Source: an uncultured Collinsella sp.
Lineage (GTDB): Bacteria; Actinomycetota; Coriobacteriia; Coriobacteriales; Coriobacteriaceae
Reading direction: 5' to 3'
NCBI GenBank assembly: GCA_900549355.1
Contig: UROA01000131.1
Span: forward strand, 1-5,012
DNA: 5,012 bases
The translations under genes and the position numbers were made by a program. The notes beneath the pieces are model-generated. The model worked only from the letters and a program-made list of their open reading frames with translations, did not search any database and was not told the origin of the DNA. This document shows positions 1-5,012 of the stretch, in pieces (within the stretch, counting starts at the first letter, position 1; each line of letters opens with the position of its first letter).

Positions 1-287
1 TGGCCCACGCGAATCTGGCTGTAGAACGGGTTGCCCTCGCTCTCCAGGCGGATGGCAGCGGCCAGAACCAGGCTGGGTACGGCGATGACGGCCAGCACGC
101 AGCCGCTGAACACAATGTCGAAGGTGCGTTTCACGACGCGGTAGGCCAGGCGCGAGCGATCCCAGTCCATGATGGATTGCATGGCCTTGTAGCGACCGGC
201 GCCCTCACGTCGATCCATGGCCTGAGCAATCAGCGCCGCCCCCGCGGGCGCATTGCTCTCTGTTACTTCTTTAGCAGCCACAGTCAA
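1..287 (-). CDS. Polyprenyl-phosphate sugar-phosphate transferase, N-terminal part (capsule/EPS initiation)
   Basis: Partial gene: 95 codons are visible and the rest lies beyond the left edge. The family (bacterial sugar transferase, monotopic phosphoglycosyl transferase, WcaJ/PglC-like) moves a sugar-1-phosphate from a nucleotide sugar onto undecaprenyl phosphate at the cytoplasmic membrane face, the first step of capsule or exopolysaccharide repeat-unit synthesis. Visible support: a hydrophilic N-terminus of about 50 residues, the basic KRTFDI entry motif (residues 53-58), one hydrophobic segment with a central proline (about 59-79), then the conserved stretch ending NPFYSQIRVG (86-95), which matches the family's GPVFYxQxRVG. 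The catalytic Asp-Glu part is outside the window, so sugar specificity cannot be judged. The start is taken as TTG at 287 because GGGGAAG lies 5 bases upstream; GTG at 281 is the alternative. It follows the LoaP-like gene by 78 bases with no clear terminator between, so they probably share a transcript. Confidence 0.88.
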   Translation of the reverse strand, partial: MTVAAKEVTESNAPAGAALIAQAMDRREGAGRYKAMQSIMDWDRSRLAYRVVKRTFDIVFSGCVLAVIAVPSLVLAAAIRLESEGNPFYSQIRVG

Positions 288-293
288 ACTTAC

Positions 294-318
294 TTCCCCA
301 TTCCCCAGGGATTCCCCA
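294..318 (-). repeat. Three TGGGGAA direct repeats ahead of the sugar transferase start
   Basis: On the minus strand, TGGGGAA occurs three times (complement of 312-318, 301-307 and 294-300). The copy nearest the gene serves as the likely ribosome binding site of the TTG start at 287. The second and third copies abut; the first is separated from them by four bases. They may be redundant ribosome binding sites, a short tandem duplication, or part of an RNA element used by the upstream antiterminator. Only the repeats themselves are seen. Confidence 0.5.
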
Positions 319-365
319 ATCGGTAAATTCAAAAATGCGAACGAATAGCTGGTGCAACGTCTCCC

Positions 366-956
366 TTACGTTTTGCTGGGAACGTCGAGCGGTAGCAGCT
401 CCCTAAATGCGGAGTTACCTTCGCCCACGTCTACCAGGCACCAGCGCTTATGACGGTCGATCTTCTTAACGCGAGCCTCTTGCCCCACCAAGGGACCCTG
501 ATCTATGTGCAACACGCCGTCTTCTATGCGCGCAACGCTGTTGCGCACCACGCCGTCGTCGTCCAGCACACTGCGGTACCAGTCCTGCGCATCGTCCGGC
601 ATGGGCATATACGCCCGCTCCCTACTGCCGGCGATTCGACAGCCAAAGCTCAACTGAGCCAAAGCCCTATCGAGCGCGGCAGCATCGTGCGTGGCGACAA
701 AGAAATATTCCTTGTACATGGGTTTGGTTTGAAGCGACCAGGCGCCGTCCCGCTTAAACCAGAACTCCTTTTGCATCACAAAAGCGTCCTGCATCAGCTC
801 GTGCGGGATAATGCAGCGGACCTTTTCGCAGGTCTCGCACTCTTTTCCCTGGGTGGTGTGGACCAGATACCAGCGGACGCGGCCATGCTGGCTGTTGGTG
901 GTGACGCCGTTAAATGCGCCTGGCAGCTGCTCTTGGCGCCGTGCCGTCTGTTCCAT
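366..956 (-). CDS. loaP: LoaP/RfaH-type NusG paralogue, transcription antiterminator of a polysaccharide operon
   Basis: A 196-residue specialised NusG paralogue. NusG-family proteins bind RNA polymerase at the beta-prime clamp helices through the NGN domain; LoaP-type members prevent early termination in long polysaccharide or secondary-metabolite operons and are known to recognise a leader RNA hairpin. Visible here: a roughly 27-residue polar N-terminal extension, an NGN domain starting WYLVHTTQGKE (29-39) with PMYKEYFFVATHD (79-91) in place of the PLFPGYVFV of housekeeping NusG, a linker, and a KOW domain at about 152-178 (GPLVGQEARVKKIDRHKR), whose KIDRHKR form is LoaP-like. The start is ATG 956 because GAGGGGG lies 7 bases upstream; the in-frame GTG at 989 has no ribosome binding site and sits in a hairpin. 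The next gene is a sugar-phosphate transferase, which fits operon-specific antitermination. Assignment to LoaP rather than generic RfaH-like is by motif resemblance only. Confidence 0.85.
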   Translation of the reverse strand: MEQTARRQEQLPGAFNGVTTNSQHGRVRWYLVHTTQGKECETCEKVRCIIPHELMQDAFVMQKEFWFKRDGAWSLQTKPMYKEYFFVATHDAAALDRALAQLSFGCRIAGSRERAYMPMPDDAQDWYRSVLDDDGVVRNSVARIEDGVLHIDQGPLVGQEARVKKIDRHKRWCLVDVGEGNSAFRELLPLDVPSKT

Positions 957-975
957 GTTCTCGCCCCCTCTTTTA

Positions 976-997
976 GCTTTGCGATGCACGCAAATGC
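976..997 (-). promoter_or_regulatory. Leader RNA hairpin just upstream of the loaP ribosome binding site
   Basis: In the minus-strand RNA, UUUGCG pairs perfectly with CGCAAA around a UGCAU loop, and GC/GC extends the stem past a single bulged A. It lies 7 bases upstream of the GAGGGGG ribosome binding site (963-969 complement). There is no U-tract, so it is not a terminator. Since LoaP proteins act through a leader hairpin, it is a candidate recognition or autoregulatory element, but a chance hairpin of this size is possible. Confidence 0.4.
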
Positions 998-1047
998 AGG
1001 GGCGTTTAGAACAGGCTTCTCGCTCGCAGCTAGGTGCAGTCGCAAAA

Positions 1048-1169
1048 GTACAGGTTTTTGTATCTTTCGACAGACGAAATTATACGAGCAATTAATCAGC
1101 GTTTGCCCAGATTACGCAAAATATACTGCTAGTAGGTACATCTCCATACCCCTCTATAAAAACCTGTAC
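1048..1169. repeat. 12-bp perfect inverted repeat flanking the loaP promoter; candidate invertible segment
   Basis: GTACAGGTTTTT at 1048-1059 is matched by its exact reverse complement AAAAACCTGTAC at 1158-1169. Allowing two mismatches, similarity extends to about 18 bases per arm (AAA before and TA after the core). The 98-base segment between the arms is AT-rich and holds a TATAAT box pointing at loaP. Inverted repeats of this length around a promoter are the hallmark of phase-variable promoters flipped by site-specific recombinases in gut bacteria. No recombinase gene is in the window, so the function is inferred; two operators for a looping repressor would look similar. Confidence 0.6.
1079..1107 (-). 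promoter_or_regulatory. Promoter of the loaP-sugar transferase operon
   Basis: A perfect -10 hexamer TATAAT (complement of 1079-1084) lies 17 bases downstream of a weak -35, GGCAAA (complement of 1102-1107). Transcription would start near 1072, giving a leader of about 115 bases before ATG 956 that includes one arm of the inverted repeat and the 976-997 hairpin. The poor -35 suggests weak or activator-dependent use. A TATACT on the opposite strand (1122-1127) faces away from loaP and would face it if the segment were inverted. Confidence 0.5.
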
Positions 1170-1182
1170 CTTTTTGTGCAAC

Positions 1183-1213
1183 AAAAAAAGCCGCTCAACC
1201 AGCGGCTTTTCTT
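1183..1213. terminator. Bidirectional intrinsic terminator between thrS and the loaP promoter region
   Basis: AAAAGCCGCT (1186-1195) pairs with AGCGGCTTTT (1201-1210) around a 5-base loop: a perfect 10-bp stem. On the minus strand it is followed by seven T's, on the plus strand by TTTTCTTATTT, so it can work both ways. It is the second of two tandem terminators after thrS and insulates the loaP promoter from thrS read-through. Confidence 0.85.
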
Positions 1214-1224
1214 ATTTCGGCATG

Positions 1225-1259
1225 AAAAAGGCGACCGCCCTATGCGGACGGTCGCCTTT
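1225..1259 (-). terminator. Intrinsic terminator of thrS
   Basis: GGCGACCGCCC (1230-1240) pairs with 1246-1256 around a 5-base loop, extended by AAA/TTT to 14 bp. The one non-Watson-Crick position (1238/1248) becomes a G-U wobble in minus-strand RNA but a C-A mismatch in plus-strand RNA, and the minus-strand hairpin ends in TTTTT. Both point to use by thrS, whose stop codon is 23 bases upstream. Confidence 0.9.
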
Positions 1260-1281
1260 GTTAATTGTTGTGAAGCTTGCC

Positions 1282-3045
<1,764 letters not shown>

Positions 3046-3071
3046 GGGTATGTTTTCTCCTCTCGGATGCC

Positions 3072-3116
3072 TGATGCAAGTGCGTGCGATGCGCTCGGCG
3101 TTTTTGACTTGCATCA
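3072..3116. repeat. 10-bp perfect inverted repeat in the thrS promoter-leader region
   Basis: TGATGCAAGT (3072-3081) and its exact reverse complement ACTTGCATCA (3107-3116) are separated by 25 bases. The upstream arm begins at the last base of the thrS -10 box and covers the expected start site near 3109, so the full hairpin would not be present in RNA. A DNA operator pair is therefore more likely than an RNA switch. It may control thrS; no regulator is visible. Confidence 0.5.
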
Positions 3117-3143
3117 TTATAGGCAGGTTGCCTTGGTATACAA
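3116..3143 (-). promoter_or_regulatory. Promoter of thrS
   Basis: TTGTAT (complement of 3138-3143), a 16-base spacer and a perfect TATAAT (complement of 3116-3121). The expected start near 3109 gives a leader of about 64 bases, too short for a T-box riboswitch. The -35 abuts the GC-rich hairpin at 3145-3175. Confidence 0.7.
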
Positions 3144-3144
3144 G

Positions 3145-3180
3145 CGCCCGCCGCACCTTAATGGCACGGCGGGCGATTTT
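3145..3180. terminator. GC-rich hairpin between the zinc-ribbon gene and thrS, possible terminator
   Basis: CGCCCGCCG (3145-3153) pairs perfectly with CGGCGGGCG (3167-3175) around a 13-base loop. It lies 88 bases after the stop codon of the zinc-ribbon gene, where its terminator would be expected, but on the minus strand the following bases (CTTGTATACC) are not a good T-tract. The better T-run (ATTTTCT) is on the plus strand, where no gene needs it. It is probably a weak or bidirectional terminator shielding the thrS promoter. Confidence 0.5.
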
Positions 3181-3263
3181 CTACGCATGCTTCATCGTGT
3201 GGGGCGGGGTGCGCATGGCTTGAGGCGTGCCCGTGGCTTGCGGCCGGCCCGGCGATGGATGCG

Positions 3264-3695
3264 TTACTGGATGCGAGTTCGACAGTAGGGGCAGACCTTC
3301 CAGTGCGCATCGAGCGGGCGATGGCAGCTGGGGCAGACGTTGCGAACCTGGGTGTCGCACACTGGGCAGACGACGAAGTCCTTCTCGATGGGCGCGCCGC
3401 ACTGCGGGCAGGTGCCGTACTGGGCAAGCTGGCGCTCGCGCAGGGCCATGTCCAGCTCCTGCTCCTCGCGGTCGGACGCGTAGGAGTGCGGGCGCAGGAC
3501 CAGGTAGGCAATGAGGCCCACAAACGGGATGAGGGCGATGATGCCCCATGCCACGTAGGCGCTGGCGCCGCGGCGGCGAGCGTCGATGAACACATAGACG
3601 ACCGACAGCACATACAGGGCGATGATAAAGCCAACAAAGGCATAGACGACGCCCATAAGCTGCGGCGACATGAGCTCGGAGATGTACTTGGACAT
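3264..3695 (-). CDS. Two-helix membrane protein with a C-terminal double zinc ribbon
   Basis: A 143-residue protein of unknown role. Two hydrophobic segments (about 14-36 and 45-67) with IDARRRG between them suggest a membrane hairpin; the second helix, IIALIPFVGLIAYLVLRP, resembles the N-terminal PLDc_N-type segment found in small membrane proteins and cardiolipin synthases. A charged stretch (73-90) leads to four CPxC knuckles (C96/C99, C110/C113, C121/C124, C135/C138), the pattern of a double zinc ribbon binding two zinc ions, probably in the cytoplasm. Such ribbons serve protein or nucleic-acid contacts, and nothing here says which. ATG 3695 has AAAGG 8 bases upstream. The gene is alone, between the thrS promoter and the repeat-rich divergent region; I found no convincing promoter. 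Confidence 0.85.
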   Translation of the reverse strand: MSKYISELMSPQLMGVVYAFVGFIIALYVLSVVYVFIDARRRGASAYVAWGIIALIPFVGLIAYLVLRPHSYASDREEQELDMALRERQLAQYGTCPQCGAPIEKDFVVCPVCDTQVRNVCPSCHRPLDAHWKVCPYCRTRIQ

Positions 3696-3793
3696 TACGG
3701 GTACCTTTCGGATTATTTACAGTTCGGTCAAGTTTACCACGGGGTTTGTTTATATGGGACTACGGCTGGGTACGGGGCTGGCGCGGACACAAA

Positions 3794-4013
3794 CATCTCA
3801 ATCTGTAACAAGTGGGAGCGGAATTCGGGTCTAGATGTTACAGATCAAGACAAACGGAGGGGCCGCCTGGCAAACGTCTCGATCTGTAACATCTAGAACC
3901 CAAATCATCAGCTAACTGTAACAGATTGAGACAAAGGAAAACGTCCAGACCGAATGTCTCAATCTGTAACAGCTACTCTGCAAAACCAGCCCCAGATGTT
4001 ACAGATCGAGACA
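3794..4013. repeat. Array of six alternating 17-bp inverted repeats
   Basis: Six copies of a motif close to TGTCTC(A/G)ATCTGTAACA alternate strictly in strand: plus at 3794-3810, 3875-3891 and 3955-3971; minus at 3836-3852, 3917-3933 and 3997-4013. ATCTGTAACA is invariant except for one base in the 3917 copy; the TGTCTC half varies more. Starts are 42, 39, 42, 38 and 42 bases apart, and every plus-to-minus gap is exactly 25 bases. The intervening sequences are not copies of each other. Neighbouring copies can pair into hairpins. The array fills the divergent region between the zinc-ribbon gene and the FAD oxidoreductase. It has no T-tracts, no reading frame of its own and is not a CRISPR, because the orientation alternates. 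It could be a protein-binding array, a folded RNA or a multiplied dispersed palindrome; I do not recognise a named family. Confidence 0.9.
3827..3901. repeat. Long near-perfect palindrome formed by array copies 2 and 3
   Basis: CTAGATGTTACAGATC (3831-3846) is exactly complementary to 3881-3896. The pairing continues outward through T/A and, past a bulge at 3898, GGG/CCC (3827-3829 with 3899-3901), and inward through AGAC/GTCT after one mismatch: about 24 pairs with a 24-base loop. The symmetry reaches beyond the 17-base motif, so copies 2 and 3 look like one palindromic unit. Copies 4 and 5 (3913-3933 with 3955-3975) form a similar, less perfect unit. Confidence 0.75.
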
Positions 4014-4118
4014 AATCTCCGACACGAGGGACGGCAGACGAGGTTGTCGACGTTGCCGGGTCTCCACTCACCTGCCGTTGGCGGGTGTTGCGGGGCTGTT
4101 CGCCGCATTGCCGCCGCG
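4014..4118. other. GC-rich intergenic stretch with no recognised feature
   Basis: This stretch between the repeat array and the promoter region of the FAD oxidoreductase is GC-rich and holds neither a further copy of the 17-base motif nor a reading frame with a ribosome binding site. Frames that stay open across it encode low-complexity, family-less peptides. I see nothing here that I can name. Confidence 0.5.
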
Positions 4119-4147
4119 TTGGGGGTGTGCAGACCGTAGGATAGTCT
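4119..4147 (+). promoter_or_regulatory. Possible weak promoter of the FAD oxidoreductase gene
   Basis: TTGGGG (4119-4124), a 17-base spacer and TAGTCT (4142-4147) is the best-spaced pair found, but each hexamer matches consensus at only three positions. It would start transcription near 4154, inside the TTGACA/TGTCAA palindrome. Offered as the best candidate only. Confidence 0.25.
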
Positions 4148-4149
4148 TA

Positions 4150-4164
4150 TTGACATCCTGTCAA
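4150..4164 (+). promoter_or_regulatory. TTGACA-TCC-TGTCAA palindrome, candidate operator
   Basis: A perfect 6-bp inverted repeat with a 3-base centre ends 8 bases before the GGAGG ribosome binding site (4173-4177). TTGACA cannot be the -35 of this gene, because the -10 position would fall on the ribosome binding site. The size and place fit an operator for a dimeric repressor of the oxidoreductase gene; the regulator is not in the window. Confidence 0.4.
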
Positions 4165-4181
4165 CTTGTCTTGGAGGCACC

Positions 4182-5012
4182 GTGACAGAAACGTTTGATA
4201 TCGCGATTGTCGGCGCGGGCATCACAGGATGCGCCATCGCACGGCAGCTCGCGCGGTTTGACCTGTCCATTTGCGTGGTCGAGGCGGCTAACGATATTGC
4301 GCTGGGCGCGTCGAAGGCCAACGGCGGCCTGGTGCACGCCGGTTACGATCCGGCACCGGGCACGGTTAAGGCGCAGGTCAACGCCCGTGGCTGCGAGTTG
4401 TACGGTACGTGGGCACAGGAACTGGGCTTTCTGTTCTGCCGCACCGGGTCGATGGTGTTGGGCTTTAACGACGAGGACCGCGCGCATCTGGAGCAGCTGC
4501 GGTGCAACGGCCTGGCCTACGGCGTACCCGAGCTGTCAATCGTTGGCCCCGACCGCATCCATGAACTTGAGCCGCGCGCCAGTGCCGATGCAACGTGCGC
4601 GTTGTGGTGCCCCTCGACTGGGTTTGTCGACCCGTTTGAGGTTGCCATCGCCGCGCTGGAGAACGCCGTGGCCAACGGGGTGACGTTTATGCGCTTCGCA
4701 TCGGTGGAAGCGATTGAAGTCGCGGGCTCGGGCGACGACACGTGCTTTACGCTGGCGACCTCCGCTGGTTGGCCAGGGCGGGCCCCCTCCGCGGGCAACG
4801 TGCGCTGCCGCTACCTGATCAACGCTGCGGGCAACGGCGCCGCCGACATCTCGCATATGGCGGGCGCCGAGGAGTTCCAGATGGTCTGGCGTCAGGGCAA
4901 CATCGTGGTGCTGGACAAGGAGCCGCGCACGCTCATGCCGCTCTACCCCGTGCCGACGCCGGTGTCGAAAGGCGTTATCGTCACGGGCACCGTGCACGGC
5001 AACACCGTGATC
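4182..5012 (+). CDS. FAD-dependent oxidoreductase of the glycerol-3-phosphate dehydrogenase/DAO family, N-terminal part
   Basis: The first 277 codons of a gene that runs past the right edge. The N-terminus carries the Rossmann FAD-binding fingerprint DIAIVGAGITGCAIARQL (GxGxxG at 11-16) with the ribose-binding acid E34 at the end of the second strand (CVVEAA), then GASKANGGLVHAGYD (42-56), typical of the DAO fold in GlpA/GlpO-like and L-2-hydroxyglutarate oxidase-like enzymes. A second FAD-contact segment, YLINAAGNGA, follows further on. Members oxidise glycerol-3-phosphate or related 2-hydroxy acids and pass electrons to the membrane or to partner subunits; the exact substrate cannot be told from this half. 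The start is GTG 4182, with GGAGG four bases upstream and the FAD motif beginning at residue 6, as is normal. The gene is divergent from the zinc-ribbon gene. In related anaerobes a second flavoprotein and a small DUF1667 protein often follow; that part is not visible here. Confidence 0.9.
   Translation, partial: MTETFDIAIVGAGITGCAIARQLARFDLSICVVEAANDIALGASKANGGLVHAGYDPAPGTVKAQVNARGCELYGTWAQELGFLFCRTGSMVLGFNDEDRAHLEQLRCNGLAYGVPELSIVGPDRIHELEPRASADATCALWCPSTGFVDPFEVAIAALENAVANGVTFMRFASVEAIEVAGSGDDTCFTLATSAGWPGRAPSAGNVRCRYLINAAGNGAADISHMAGAEEFQMVWRQGNIVVLDKEPRTLMPLYPVPTPVSKGVIVTGTVHGNTVI

Noticed and set aside
957..989. An earlier GTG start for the LoaP-like protein at 989
   Set aside because: It has no ribosome binding site and sits in a hairpin, whereas ATG 956 has GAGGGGG at good spacing.
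3046..3115. A T-box riboswitch ahead of thrS
   Set aside because: The leader predicted from the TATAAT box is about 64 bases, too short for a T-box, and no specifier-antiterminator arrangement or leader terminator is visible.
3046..3156. A 37-residue N-terminal extension of ThrS
   Set aside because: The frame is open, but it covers the TTGTAT/TATAAT promoter, does not resemble a TGS domain, and the ATG at 3045 has its own ribosome binding site.
3794..4013. A CRISPR array, since short repeats alternate with similar-length spacers
   Set aside because: CRISPR repeats share one orientation and are usually longer and more uniform. Here orientation alternates, repeats are 17 bases, gaps are 21-25 bases, and no cas genes are present.
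3781..4144. Small plus-strand open frames through the array giving repeated NVSICN-like peptides
   Set aside because: The peptide repetition only reflects the DNA repeat (GTCTCAATCTGTAAC read in frame). Frames lack ribosome binding sites and continue as shadows of the zinc-ribbon gene or into unrelated intergenic sequence.
4150..4155. TTGACA as the -35 box of the oxidoreductase gene
   Set aside because: A -10 box 16-18 bases downstream would fall on the GGAGG ribosome binding site, and the sequence there does not fit.

Overview
The window looks like a chromosomal piece from a high-GC, gut-type actinobacterium of the class Coriobacteriia, most likely Collinsella or a close relative. This is an inference from GC-rich codon use, a LoaP-type antiterminator beside a polysaccharide gene, and the style of the threonyl-tRNA synthetase; no marker gene settles it. 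Four of the five genes are on the minus strand. The fifth is on the plus strand and runs off the right edge.

Left part (1-1170): the head of a surface-polysaccharide operon read leftwards. A LoaP/RfaH-type NusG paralogue (366-956) is followed, 78 bases on, by the first 95 codons of a membrane sugar-phosphate transferase (1-287), the usual enzyme that starts capsule or exopolysaccharide repeat units. The operon's upstream region (957-1170) holds a perfect TATAAT box lying between two perfect 12-base inverted repeats 98 bases apart, and a small hairpin just before the loaP ribosome binding site. The layout resembles an invertible (phase-variable) promoter, which is a hypothesis here.

Middle part (1183-3260): two tandem intrinsic terminators end the minus-strand thrS gene (1282-3045). 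The enzyme is complete in its editing, catalytic and anticodon-binding parts but lacks the N-terminal TGS domain. It has its own promoter and a short leader with a 10-base inverted repeat that overlaps the -10 box. Upstream lies a minus-strand gene for a small two-helix membrane protein with a four-CxxC zinc-ribbon tail (3264-3695), with a GC-rich hairpin between the two genes.

Right part (3696-5012): a 486-base divergent intergenic region separates the zinc-ribbon gene from the plus-strand gene. It contains six copies of a 17-base motif, strictly alternating in orientation and very regularly spaced (starts 42, 39, 42, 38 and 42 bases apart), able to form long hairpins. I cannot match this array to a named element. 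It is followed by about 100 GC-rich bases in which I see nothing, then a TTGACA/TGTCAA palindrome just ahead of the ribosome binding site of a partial FAD-dependent oxidoreductase (4182 to the right edge) of the glycerol-3-phosphate dehydrogenase/DAO type.

The two observations most worth following are the alternating repeat array (3794-4013) and the candidate invertible promoter of the loaP operon (1048-1169).
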